From the NCBI GenBank assembly GCA_965227255.1, contig CBDDFS010000002.1, positions 434,001 to 498,000 of the forward strand: a DNA stretch of 64,000 bases. The letters run 5' to 3'. Shown here piece by piece: positions 35,728 through 43,517 of this stretch. The first letter of the stretch is position 1, and every line of letters begins with the position of its first letter. The stretch comes from CBDDFS01 sp965227255. GTDB taxonomy: Bacteria > Bacteroidota > Bacteroidia > Flavobacteriales_E > Vicingaceae. A program made the position numbers and the translations under genes. The notes under the pieces were generated by a model. The model made no database searches. It was not told the DNA's origin and saw nothing but the letters and a program-made list of their open reading frames with translations.

Positions 35728-35753
35728 AAATGCTATTCTCAGAATTAAATTTT

Positions 35754-36329
35754 TTACGGAATAAATTCCTCGTGAAGTGAATAAATCACCCCTGCATGAT
35801 GTTGTATTTTGAAGGGATAATTCAACAATCTGCTTTCGAGAGATTGAATGTCCTGTTCAGAAAGTAAATCATCTCTGAAATTGTCTTCGTGGGTCCAAAT
35901 GCTGATGTCATCGGCAATTTCAAAAATCTCTGTTTTCTTTTCTTCATTGGCTATATAGTAGTCGTTATACACATAGTAGGTAGTGTCACCATTATCTTCT
36001 ATAGTCATTTCAGCTTCGCCTTTACTTCTTGCATATTCGATGGCTTCTTCACCTCTGTATAAAACGATGAAATCAACTTCCACATACCAGATGCTGTCTT
36101 CCTGATAATACTGATAAAGGAGGCAATGGTCGGAATTCCTTGGTGATTCTAACTTGGTTCTCACCTGTTCATCATCTATCGGATTGGTGGATTCTAAAGA
36201 AGCCATAATGGAGTCGCGCATTTTCGCAAAACGCTCCGAATTTTCAAATCGCTTGAACTGCAAATAAGAATACAAAGCAAAGCTCAGAATAGCCCCAAAC
36301 ACAATTAACAATATTGTTCTTCCGTTCAT
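35754..36329 (-). CDS. membrane-anchored protein of unknown function
   Basis: 191 residues. One N-terminal membrane helix (about 5-23) and a soluble domain rich in acidic and aromatic residues (YYVYNDYYIANEE). No family recognised. It lies 26 bases upstream of the small cytochrome gene in the same direction and may be cotranscribed. The start is an ATG followed by a normal anchor sequence. Confidence 0.6.
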   Translation of the reverse strand: MNGRTILLIVFGAILSFALYSYLQFKRFENSERFAKMRDSIMASLESTNPIDDEQVRTKLESPRNSDHCLLYQYYQEDSIWYVEVDFIVLYRGEEAIEYARSKGEAEMTIEDNGDTTYYVYNDYYIANEEKKTEIFEIADDISIWTHEDNFRDDLLSEQDIQSLESRLLNYPFKIQHHAGVIYSLHEEFIP

Positions 36330-36376
36330 CTTCCTCTAAAGTAATTCTTTTTGATTTTCCTTACCTTTATAAGAAG

Positions 36377-37078
36377 ATGACGAATCAGAGAATAGCGCTT
36401 GTTACAGGTGGAAATCGCGGGATAGGACTTGGTATTGTTGAAGGTCTGGCCAAAGAAAATTATCTCGTTATCATGGGCAGTCGGAATAAGGATTCCGGAT
36501 CATTGGCCGTGGAATATCTGGAAGACCTGGGTGGTAATATAGACATGATGCAGCTTGATGTAACCAGCGACACGAATGTCAGGAAGGCAGCTAAATATGT
36601 GACCAAGACCTATGGCAAAATTGATGTATTGATCAACAATGCGGGCATCATAGGTACCAGACGAAAGCAAATCAAGGAAGGAGATATTGCAGAGGTGCAG
36701 GCTGTAATGGATGTAAATTATTATGGTCCGATGAGAATGAGCACAACCTTTCTTCCGCTATTGAGAAATGGAAATGATGCTCGAATCATTAATATATCCA
36801 GTGGTATGGGCACACTTGATGATCTATTTGGAGCTTATGCAGCCTACAGGTTATCCAAGGCCGGTTTGAATGCCCAGACTATTCTTTTGTCGAACGATCT
36901 TCGAGGTGAAAATATCAAAGTATTTGCCATGTGTCCGGGATGGGTTCGTACCGAAATGGGTGGCGCTGATGCAACTCGGTCCGTAGAGCAAGGCGCCGAT
37001 ACCGCTATATGGTTGGCTTCGACGCCGGATGCTGAAACAGGGAAATTTTATCGCGACCGTCGTGAGATATCCTGGTAG
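36377..37078 (+). CDS. SDR family oxidoreductase
   Basis: 233 residues from ATG 36377, eight bases after a TACCTTTA box. An upstream in-frame ATG (36314) is rejected because it precedes that box and adds an unrelated N-terminus. The Rossmann motif TGGNRGIG (about 11-18), NNAG (about 88-91), catalytic Ser in INISSGMG and the YRLSK pair (Tyr and Lys near 155-159) are all present. It is a classical NAD(P)H-dependent dehydrogenase/reductase; the carbonyl reductase-like C-terminus (CPGWVRTEMGG) suggests a small-carbonyl substrate. Its end overlaps the next gene. Confidence 0.9.
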   Translation: MTNQRIALVTGGNRGIGLGIVEGLAKENYLVIMGSRNKDSGSLAVEYLEDLGGNIDMMQLDVTSDTNVRKAAKYVTKTYGKIDVLINNAGIIGTRRKQIKEGDIAEVQAVMDVNYYGPMRMSTTFLPLLRNGNDARIINISSGMGTLDDLFGAYAAYRLSKAGLNAQTILLSNDLRGENIKVFAMCPGWVRTEMGGADATRSVEQGADTAIWLASTPDAETGKFYRDRREISW

Positions 37079-37829
37079 GAAATCATCAATTATTTTTCTT
37101 GGAATTTCATTGGCATTTACATTGTCAACCTCTTGCAAAGAAGAAGTTTTGGTTGAAGAGATATGTATTCCTTCAGAAAGGTTACTTCTGAGAAATTACA
37201 AAGAGACCTTAAATCCGGATTCAGTCTTTCTTTCTGTTAAAACCCCATATTACGACATTGTCAAAGCCATATCTCAAAAAATGGGAAAAGATTATTGTGA
37301 GGAATCGGGTTTGATTCAGCTTTCTCTGGAAGAATGGAAGGAGCCATTGTGGTTCAATGCACTGGTAATTCCGGAATGTGATGATAATGTTATATCCTGC
37401 GGATATCTTGTTTTAGACGTTTTAATTAATGTCAAGTCACAGGTACTGTTGGATGGACACCTGAGTAGTCTGGATTCTTTGAGAATAGATCTGGTGAAAG
37501 AAACGATCAAGTTTGCCACCGAATTTGGAAAGGATATCGATTACTCCATACAGTGGGATCCAGGAATCCCACAGGATTCTCTATTGTTTGCCTTTGAGCA
37601 AATTGTGCTTGGACAAAAGGATGCGGGAGATTCAATCTCTTTGAGAAACTTTGGGAAATTACTCTGTGATCTTGACAGTTCAGAGCAAATTGAACTATTC
37701 AGTCATTACCGACCTGTATTATCATTTACGGAATATAAACCGATTCCGCCACCACCTCCTCCACCTCCAACGTACAACATAGAAGACGAAATATCTGAAG
37801 AGGTTTATCTTGATTCTCTAAAAGAATAG
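37062..37829 (+). CDS. probable lipoprotein with C-terminal polyproline run
   Basis: 255 residues from GTG 37062 (17-base overlap with the SDR gene); ATG 37029 is an alternative with a 50-base overlap. The N-terminus has a basic stretch, a hydrophobic core and Cys24 or so in LSTSC, a weak lipobox. The domain between 40 and 215 is not recognised; it has several Cys (EICIPS, YCEESG, VIPECDD, ISCGYL). Near the C-terminus eight consecutive prolines (KPIPPPPPPPP) precede an acidic tail. It could span the periplasm or bind a partner through the proline run. Function unknown. Confidence 0.55.
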   Translation: MRYPGRKSSIIFLGISLAFTLSTSCKEEVLVEEICIPSERLLLRNYKETLNPDSVFLSVKTPYYDIVKAISQKMGKDYCEESGLIQLSLEEWKEPLWFNALVIPECDDNVISCGYLVLDVLINVKSQVLLDGHLSSLDSLRIDLVKETIKFATEFGKDIDYSIQWDPGIPQDSLLFAFEQIVLGQKDAGDSISLRNFGKLLCDLDSSEQIELFSHYRPVLSFTEYKPIPPPPPPPPTYNIEDEISEEVYLDSLKE

Positions 37830-37873
37830 TCCATTTTTCACCCTTCATTTTTCATCCTTCATTCATAAAAAAT

Positions 37874-37881
37874 TACCTTTG
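37874..37881 (+). promoter_or_regulatory. TACCTTTG -7-like box before the TetR gene
   Basis: Exact TAnnTTTG match 18 bases upstream of ATG 37900. No convincing -33 element; the region just upstream is a twofold repeat of TTTTCAYCCTTCAT (about 37834-37861). Confidence 0.35.
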
Positions 37882-37899
37882 TTTACCCAAACGGATAAA

Positions 37900-38496
37900 A
37901 TGAAGGAATCATCCAGACAAAAAGCCATCGATTCAGCCCGAATTCTAATGATGGCCAAAGGAAAAGACGGTGTTCGCATGCAGGAAATAGCCGATCACGC
38001 CGGAGTTAATAAAGGCCTGTTGCATTATTACTTCAAGAGCAAGGACAATCTTTTTCGAGAGATCTTTCTGAGTGAATTTGAAAAGGTTTATGGTGACTTC
38101 AATGTTATTTTGGAGTCTTATGATACAATGGAGAATAAGTTCTCAAGGATCATAGACCGCTATTATGAATTGCTCTGGGCTGACCAGAACTTGCCTTCCT
38201 TCATCTTTTTTGAGATTAACAAGGACCCGAAGTTAGTAAAGGAAATTACCGACCAAAGTGGGCTACAAAAAACTGTCAACTTATTGGATGCGGAATTCAA
38301 GGCGAATGGTGTGATCTCTTCTCCAAGTTTCGCTTTTCAGGTGATTCTGAATATTATCTCAATGAGTGTATTTCCATTTATGATGAAGCCCATTGTAGAG
38401 GAAATGAGTCATAAGAATAACAAGGACTGGGAAAGTGTTATGGTGGAGAGAAAGGATTTCCTTAAAAATGTGATCAACTCTTCATTCAGGGTGTGA
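37900..38496 (+). CDS. TetR/AcrR family transcriptional regulator
   Basis: 198 residues from ATG 37900; an earlier TTG (37879) would overlap the predicted promoter. The N-terminal helix-turn-helix (KGKDGVRMQEIADHAGVNKGLLHYYFKSKDNLF, with core VNKGLLHYYFKSK near 40-52) is typical. The C-terminal ligand domain (65-198) is not diagnostic. It likely represses a nearby or distant transporter or lipid gene; its stop touches the stop of an SRPBCC gene on the other strand. Confidence 0.9.
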   Translation: MKESSRQKAIDSARILMMAKGKDGVRMQEIADHAGVNKGLLHYYFKSKDNLFREIFLSEFEKVYGDFNVILESYDTMENKFSRIIDRYYELLWADQNLPSFIFFEINKDPKLVKEITDQSGLQKTVNLLDAEFKANGVISSPSFAFQVILNIISMSVFPFMMKPIVEEMSHKNNKDWESVMVERKDFLKNVINSSFRV

Positions 38497-38934
38497 TCAA
38501 TTGTCGGCTTCGGCTCTTTCCTTTAAGGCTCTATTCATTATTTCAAAACCCTGCACGGTTTTTTCATTGATCGACTTCCACATCATTCCAACAAGGATGC
38601 CCTTGAAGTTTTCACTCTGCACGAATTTGACGTGATTTTCTCCGATCGACTTTATCTTGAAAATATGTTCTCCATCGAAGATGCCAGGGATCAATAAATG
38701 TCCCAACCACCTGAACTCAACATTCTCTTCTGCAGCCAGACAAGTCGGTTTGAACGTCATGGGTTTTGAGTTTGGAAGGTGTAATTCCGCTTTCAGTTTT
38801 CCACCTTTTATGGCCTCACCGCTGATCTTCTGAATGAAAGGGTTCCAGTCGCCATAGTGTTCAAAGTCTGTCAAAATTGACCAAACTTTTTCGGCCGAAG
38901 CTTTGATCTCAATCTCCGTGTGAATGCTTTTCAT
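38497..38934 (-). CDS. SRPBCC family protein (polyketide cyclase/START-like)
   Basis: 145 residues, one domain. The N-terminus TEIEIKASAEKVWSILTDF and DWNPFIQKISGE, and a C-terminal long helix (KTVQGFEIMNRALKERAE), fit the helix-grip SRPBCC fold that binds hydrophobic ligands. No catalytic residues are evident. It is codirectional with the Tll0287-like gene 15 bases upstream, so it may be the last gene of that operon. Confidence 0.8.
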   Translation of the reverse strand: MKSIHTEIEIKASAEKVWSILTDFEHYGDWNPFIQKISGEAIKGGKLKAELHLPNSKPMTFKPTCLAAEENVEFRWLGHLLIPGIFDGEHIFKIKSIGENHVKFVQSENFKGILVGMMWKSINEKTVQGFEIMNRALKERAEADN

Positions 38935-38948
38935 GATTTTCTTGATTC

Positions 38949-39545
38949 TTAGTTTTCTTTGTGAAAGACTACTTTCCAGGCTCCTCTGAATTCACCCATT
39001 CTATAATTGGTCGCCTTATCATCAGGATACATTTGATTGATGGCAGCAAGAGTCTCTTCATCAATATCATCACCCTTCTTTCCATGGCATTTCAAGCACG
39101 CCGGCATGCCTATCATAATAGGTCTGTAATAGATGGCCATCAGATCATTTTCAATCAGTGTGTCTTTTAATTGACCTCCATCGAGTGAACTTTCTAGAAA
39201 TGTATTCATCAGAATATTTTCTTCTCTGCCGATGGCTTTATTTTTCGGATTCCTGTTTTTGATGGAAACCCTTGAAACCGTGCAATTATGTTTATCTGAA
39301 ATACTGTCGGTCAGCGGTGTTGCATGAACATTGCAGTATTCAATTGCATAGGACGGTCCGCCCTCAGCAATAGCCGATTTCACATTTTTTAAAAGCTCGG
39401 CCTGAGCCAGTGTGGTGATCTCATGACCCATGTTTCGGAAATCAATAGAGGGTTTTTCCGGTTCAACCTTAGCAGGGCTTTCAGTTTTTTTTTGCTCTCC
39501 GCAAGCGAATAGCATAATGATCGATATATATATCAGATGTTTCAC
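38949..39545 (-). CDS. Tll0287-like/DUF3365 heme lipoprotein
   Basis: 198 residues; the lipoprotein signal ends at Cys15 (LFAC). A Tll0287-like (DUF3365) domain covers most of the protein: NVHATPLTDSISDK, VSRVSIKNRNPKN and near the C-terminus CLKCHGKK with a CxxCH heme c motif, then YRMGEFRGAWKV. Such domains occur alone or in sensor kinases and may sense gas or redox state. Its start overlaps the previous gene's stop by one base. Confidence 0.85.
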   Translation of the reverse strand: MKHLIYISIIMLFACGEQKKTESPAKVEPEKPSIDFRNMGHEITTLAQAELLKNVKSAIAEGGPSYAIEYCNVHATPLTDSISDKHNCTVSRVSIKNRNPKNKAIGREENILMNTFLESSLDGGQLKDTLIENDLMAIYYRPIMIGMPACLKCHGKKGDDIDEETLAAINQMYPDDKATNYRMGEFRGAWKVVFHKEN

Positions 39546-39976
39546 TATTTCGAAGGATATTTCGTGGTCATCCAGTTATACGACTCCCTGATCAACTTTT
39601 TCAAAACATCATGATCCACGTCTTCGAGCTTCTTGATATACAAACATGCTTTTCCGGTTTTAAACTTGCCCAGTTGAGATAAAAGTGAATCGTAGTTGTC
39701 GAATCCAGACATAATATAAAGGGTAAGTGCATTCTTTCTTGGGGAGAAGCCAGTCGCCATCCAGTCGCCCTCCTGACCACTTGCATATTTATAATGATAG
39801 CTCCCGTATCCTACGATGCTTGCACCCCACATTGAACCTTCATCGCCTGTGATGTCTTTCATCATTTCGTGAACGGCGAAACTGTCAGTCTTTCTTTTTT
39901 CGTCCTCTACAGATTCAAGAAAGGATTCAACACTAACACGATTCTTTTTCGTTTTTGGTTCAGCCATATCAAGCAT
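39545..39976 (-). CDS. DUF1801 (YdhG-like) protein
   Basis: 143 residues. GASIVGYGSYHYKYASGQEGDW, with core GYGSYHYKY, and GFSPRKNALTLYIM are the family signatures; KTGKACLYIKKLEDVD follows. DUF1801 proteins are small cytoplasmic proteins with no firm function (an iron-related fold relative of YdhG). The start is ATG 39976 or ATG 39967; a TATCTTTA box on the minus strand (39985-39992) lies just upstream. Confidence 0.85.
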   Translation of the reverse strand: MLDMAEPKTKKNRVSVESFLESVEDEKRKTDSFAVHEMMKDITGDEGSMWGASIVGYGSYHYKYASGQEGDWMATGFSPRKNALTLYIMSGFDNYDSLLSQLGKFKTGKACLYIKKLEDVDHDVLKKLIRESYNWMTTKYPSK

Positions 39977-40090
39977 TTATAGAATAAAGATATAAAAGCT
40001 ATTGAGCTTATTGACATATTCTTTGAACTGATTCTCCAAGCAGAAGGAGGATGAGCTTCGCATTTTTGCTGAGAATAAAATCAGAATGTT

Positions 40091-40639
40091 ATGAAAAAGT
40101 TGCATGAATTTAAAAGCGAGATAACAGTTTTCGCTTACAGAGATAGAGTATGGGATCTACTTGTGAATCAATTCGGATATGTAAATAAGTTTAATCCTTT
40201 GATTGACGCGTCACACCCTCTTGACGATAATCAAGGTGAAGTGGGCTGTGAAAGGCATTGTAAAATTGATGACAAAAACTCTGTAAGAGAAAAAATCACC
40301 GATATCAAAGGCAAAGAAAGTGTAGAGATCGAAATTATTGAAGGTGGTCTTCCAATGATGGATCAGATGTTCGGACGATTTAGTCTTAAGGTCGCCGGAA
40401 ATGGCAAGACTCGGGTTACAATGCAGGTCAGCTACAACACCAAGCCTGCCATCATGGCTCCGCTTCTAAAAGGACAGATGAAAAAAGAATTCACAAAGCT
40501 TCTTGTGGGAATGAAGTATTACCTGGAAACAAACCATGAAGTGACCAAATCCAATATTCGAAACATCCTTGAAAACTACGATGTGATTGGGGAAGAGGCG
40601 AACTTTGAGATTCTTTCAAGCGCACCTACATTGGCCTGA
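40091..40639 (+). CDS. SRPBCC-like protein
   Basis: 182 residues. SEITVFAYRDRVWDLL at the start and GNGKTRVTMQVSYNTKPAIMAPLLKG followed by a long C-terminal helix resemble the SRPBCC/polyketide-cyclase fold, with a 40-residue tail of unknown role. No signal peptide. It is a single-gene transcript ended by a strong bidirectional terminator. The second of three SRPBCC-type genes in the window. Confidence 0.65.
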   Translation: MKKLHEFKSEITVFAYRDRVWDLLVNQFGYVNKFNPLIDASHPLDDNQGEVGCERHCKIDDKNSVREKITDIKGKESVEIEIIEGGLPMMDQMFGRFSLKVAGNGKTRVTMQVSYNTKPAIMAPLLKGQMKKEFTKLLVGMKYYLETNHEVTKSNIRNILENYDVIGEEANFEILSSAPTLA

Positions 40640-40660
40640 TCACAAACCTGATCAACAGTT

Positions 40661-40687
40661 AAAGCCCCTGAATTGGGGCTTTTTTTA
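40661..40687. terminator. bidirectional terminator
   Basis: AAAGCCCC, loop TGAATT, GGGGCTTT, then T residues. Perfect eight-base stem between convergent genes; the phhB stop lies in its T-run. Confidence 0.85.
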
Positions 40688-40966
40688 TTTCAGAATATCG
40701 TCGATTCTCCTGGCCAGTTCAAAATCAAGTTCTGTTACTCCGCCTGCATCATGAGTGCTCAATGAAATATGCACTTTGTTGTATACATTGCTCCAGTCAG
40801 GATGGTGATTCATGTCTTCCGCTTCAAACGCGATCCTGGTCATCAGGGCCATAGCTTCCCTGAAATTGTTGAGGGCTATTTCGCGTTGAAGGGTACTGTT
40901 TTCATATCTCCAGTCCTGCAAAGTGTGCATTCTTGATTCTATTTCGTTTCCATCTAAAAGTTTCAT
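40685..40966 (-). CDS. phhB: pterin-4-alpha-carbinolamine dehydratase
   Basis: 93 residues from ATG 40966; the longer frame to 41140 overlaps the upstream membrane-protein gene and is rejected. The motif EDMNHHPDWSNVYNKVHISLSTHDAGG (core HHPDWSNVYNKV at 54-65, His72) holds the three conserved histidines of the active site. It recycles tetrahydrobiopterin after aromatic hydroxylase turnover. One base separates its start from the stop of the membrane-protein gene, so the two are cotranscribed. Confidence 0.9.
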   Translation of the reverse strand: MKLLDGNEIESRMHTLQDWRYENSTLQREIALNNFREAMALMTRIAFEAEDMNHHPDWSNVYNKVHISLSTHDAGGVTELDFELARRIDDILK

Positions 40967-40967
40967 T

Positions 40968-41489
40968 TCAATCGATTTCGTTTGGACCAGCGTCATATTT
41001 GAACAGAGCTCCGATCTTGTCCCAGAACTGACCCCCAAGCATAAAAAAACTTGTGATAAATATGAAGTCAAGCCCAAAGGCCAAGTACAACTTATGCTCC
41101 TGATTTTTAGGAAACAACAAACCCGGGGCATAGAGTTCAATGAAGGCGGGAATACTTGTGCCCAACCAAATAATTAGCCAGAAATAGTATTGTCTCTTGC
41201 CAACATATTGTCTGGGTTTAATGCTTTTCACGAATCGTTTTAAAACATCGAAAACCTTTCTCTTGAAGTATTGCAATGTTTCCTTGCCCCAAAAAATGGC
41301 GGCTACGATAAGCGCAACTTCTGGTCCACCCGCCAGAGTGAATGTTAATGCGAAGGCCTTGGCAGACGGAGTTAATTCCAGAAAAGGGATCAATAGACCA
41401 AATACGGGGAAGACCATGGCCAGAATGAAAAAGAAAAGACCCAGGTAATATCTGTTGTCCTTTTTTATTTCAGGGTTTTCTGAAGTCAT
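40968..41489 (-). CDS. four-helix membrane protein (transporter suffix domain type)
   Basis: 173 residues with four predicted helices (about 17-40, 47-68, 100-120, 132-155). The segment LAGGPEVALIVAAIFWGKE (core AGGPEV) resembles the so-called transporter suffix domain, found alone or at the C-terminus of transporters. Function unknown. It precedes phhB by one base. Confidence 0.7.
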   Translation of the reverse strand: MTSENPEIKKDNRYYLGLFFFILAMVFPVFGLLIPFLELTPSAKAFALTFTLAGGPEVALIVAAIFWGKETLQYFKRKVFDVLKRFVKSIKPRQYVGKRQYYFWLIIWLGTSIPAFIELYAPGLLFPKNQEHKLYLAFGLDFIFITSFFMLGGQFWDKIGALFKYDAGPNEID

Positions 41490-41516
41490 GTATCAAAGGT
41501 AAAAAGACCTTTGATA

Positions 41517-42869
41517 TCAGCTGCTTGTTTGCTTTCGAATGATCTTCCGCAAAGAAATGACGCTTGCCAAATATGACAATATGCCTCCGGAAATATATGT
41601 GATCAGTAAGGCGTAAAAAATACCCCTCAATCCTTCCAGCATAGATCCAAGGTAGGCTAGAGGAACATAGATGACCAACATCTGAACGATTATGAGAAGT
41701 GAGGCGGTAAGCGGACGATTCATCGTATTCAGATTTGAATTCACAATCATGGCAATACCCTGGAAGCCAAATGAGATAGGAACCAGTCTCAAAAACAATA
41801 CTGAGCTTTCAATGACTTTTTTATCTTCACTAAATATTCGTGCAATGGGCTCGGCGAACATGTATAAAGCAGCAGCCGCAAATAGTCCCCACACGATTGA
41901 GGCCAGACTAGAGATCTTAATTGCCTTCTTAATTCTTTCAAATTCGTTGGCTCCCCAATTTTGTCCTGTAAACGGACTGATGGAAGAAGACATAGCGATC
42001 AAAACACTGGCAGTAAGGAATTCCACCCTAGTTCCAACTCCATATGCTGCAACAGCATATTCTCCATATGTGGCCAGTATGGCCGTGATCACACTTGCTG
42101 AAATCGGCGTGATCATTCTGGATAAACCTGTAGGTATACCTACATATAAAACGGCCTTCCAACACAACCATAATTCCTTCAGGGGATGAGCCACCAGGGT
42201 AATGAGGTTCTTCTTTGCATATAGCACATAAAGCGATAGGGACAAAGTGAAGAATCTTGAAATAGCAGTAGCTAGCGCTGCTCCCTGTATTCCCAGGGCA
42301 GGAACGGGTCCGTAGCCAAAAATCAAAATAGGATCAAGAATGGCATTTAGAAAAACAGCAAAGAGCATGATCATACTTGGCGTCTTGGCATCTCCCGTCG
42401 CCCTCATGGCGGAATTCCCAATGAAAGGGATGACCACAAAAAGAACAGTGAAATACCAGATGCTCATATACTCCTTGATCAGAGGAATGAGGTCAGGTTC
42501 AGCGCCAAGTGTTTCGAAGGTAAAGTCAAGAGTTGAAAGTCCGAAAACAACAAAAAGACCGGTAATCGCTATTCCCAGGACCAGACTCCCGGTTGTTTCT
42601 ATTGCAGCCCGCGAGAAGTTGCCCGAACCAATTGATTTCGAAACAATGGCTGTAGCACCAATACCAATACCCTGAACTAAGCTGAATATTACGGTAATAA
42701 CAGGAAAGGTGAAGCTTAAAGCCGCCAATTCACGATCTCCCAATTTGCCCACATAGTAAAGGTCTACCAGGTTAAAAGCGACCAAACTCAATATGCCAAC
42801 CAGCATGGGCAAGGTAAGCTTGAGTAGGTGTTTTAATATTGAGCCGTGGGTTAGATCTGTAGTGTTCAT
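41517..42869 (-). CDS. MATE family efflux transporter
   Basis: 450 residues, twelve predicted helices. The N-terminal half carries LPMLVGILSLVAFNLVDLYYVGKLGDRELAALSF (core VDLYYVGKLG near 32-41), the MatE signature, and the second half repeats it as GMARMITPISASVITAILATYG-like sequence. It exports drugs or metabolites with Na+ or H+. Length is normal. Twenty-seven bases upstream of the membrane-protein/phhB pair in the same direction. Confidence 0.9.
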   Translation of the reverse strand: MNTTDLTHGSILKHLLKLTLPMLVGILSLVAFNLVDLYYVGKLGDRELAALSFTFPVITVIFSLVQGIGIGATAIVSKSIGSGNFSRAAIETTGSLVLGIAITGLFVVFGLSTLDFTFETLGAEPDLIPLIKEYMSIWYFTVLFVVIPFIGNSAMRATGDAKTPSMIMLFAVFLNAILDPILIFGYGPVPALGIQGAALATAISRFFTLSLSLYVLYAKKNLITLVAHPLKELWLCWKAVLYVGIPTGLSRMITPISASVITAILATYGEYAVAAYGVGTRVEFLTASVLIAMSSSISPFTGQNWGANEFERIKKAIKISSLASIVWGLFAAAALYMFAEPIARIFSEDKKVIESSVLFLRLVPISFGFQGIAMIVNSNLNTMNRPLTASLLIIVQMLVIYVPLAYLGSMLEGLRGIFYALLITYISGGILSYLASVISLRKIIRKQTSS

Positions 42870-42978
42870 GGAGGTTTCGGGCTACAAAAGTGCTCATTTC
42901 TTTGCCACTCTCGTTCTAATGCACATAAGTTTATGTTAATTAAACATTAACAAAAGTTTGCATAAATGGAATTTATTC

Positions 42979-43027
42979 TTAACTTTAAGTTAACATTGAA
43001 AGAAATTTAGTTAACATTTACTTAATA
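42979..43027 (+). promoter_or_regulatory. TTAACW direct repeats upstream of the MORN-like gene
   Basis: TTAACT (42979), TTAACA (42990), TTAACA (43011) and TTAATA (43022) start at intervals of 11, 21 and 11 bases. AGTTAACATT is exactly repeated at 42988 and 43009. The 11-base phasing is like a response-regulator (Pho-box-type) site. No good -7 box is seen, as expected for activator-dependent promoters. Confidence 0.4.
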
Positions 43028-43032
43028 TAGAC

Positions 43033-43437
43033 ATGAAAAAATTACTAAGCACATCATTGACCGCCATGATGATCTTTCTCTTTCCCTTGGTAATTGGGGC
43101 CCAGGAGATAGTTGAGCAGGTCTATTATAATGATGGCAATACGAAATCAATTACATTTAAGTCCGGAAACGAAATGCTGACAATTTCATACCATGAAAAC
43201 GGTAACATCAGCGAAAAGGCTTACTTCATTGATCTTAAGAAAGATGGAGTATTTTATCAATACTACGAAGATGGTAGTGTTCGGTTGGTAGCTGAATACG
43301 AAGAAGGACAGCCTAAAGGCTCTTGGAAGTCTTACAATCAGCAAGGTGAGATGATCGGTTTCGCAACCTTCGTTGAGGGTAAGCTTGTAAACGGCTCAAT
43401 CTGGGACGACCAGGGAAAAGTTATTGCTTCAAGATAA
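43033..43437 (+). CDS. secreted MORN-repeat (YwqK-like) protein
   Basis: 134 residues. A signal peptide ends near residue 22 (IGAQ). The rest consists of about four MORN-like repeats of the form YHENGNISEKAYF, YYEDGSVRLVAEYEEGQPKGSWKSY, and YNQQGEMIGFA, as in the YwqK family. These form beta hairpins and occur on envelope proteins or as immunity/antitoxin components; no toxin is adjacent. A strong terminator follows 28 bases after the stop. Confidence 0.75.
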   Translation: MKKLLSTSLTAMMIFLFPLVIGAQEIVEQVYYNDGNTKSITFKSGNEMLTISYHENGNISEKAYFIDLKKDGVFYQYYEDGSVRLVAEYEEGQPKGSWKSYNQQGEMIGFATFVEGKLVNGSIWDDQGKVIASR

Positions 43438-43464
43438 TACTGTAAAGTATTGATTTGAATTCAA

Positions 43465-43500
43465 CAAAAAAGTCCTCGTCAAACGACGAGGACTTTTTTT
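43465..43500. terminator. strong bidirectional terminator
   Basis: AAAAA, AGTCCTCGTC, loop AAAC, GACGAGGACT, TTTTTTT: a perfect ten-base stem with A and T runs, placed between convergent genes. Confidence 0.9.
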
Positions 43501-43517
43501 GTATCTGAAACTTTGAA

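Noticed and set aside
43033..43437. Toxin-antitoxin pair based on the YwqK-like annotation
   Set aside because: No toxin-like neighbour; both MORN-like proteins have signal peptides, which does not fit a cytoplasmic antitoxin.
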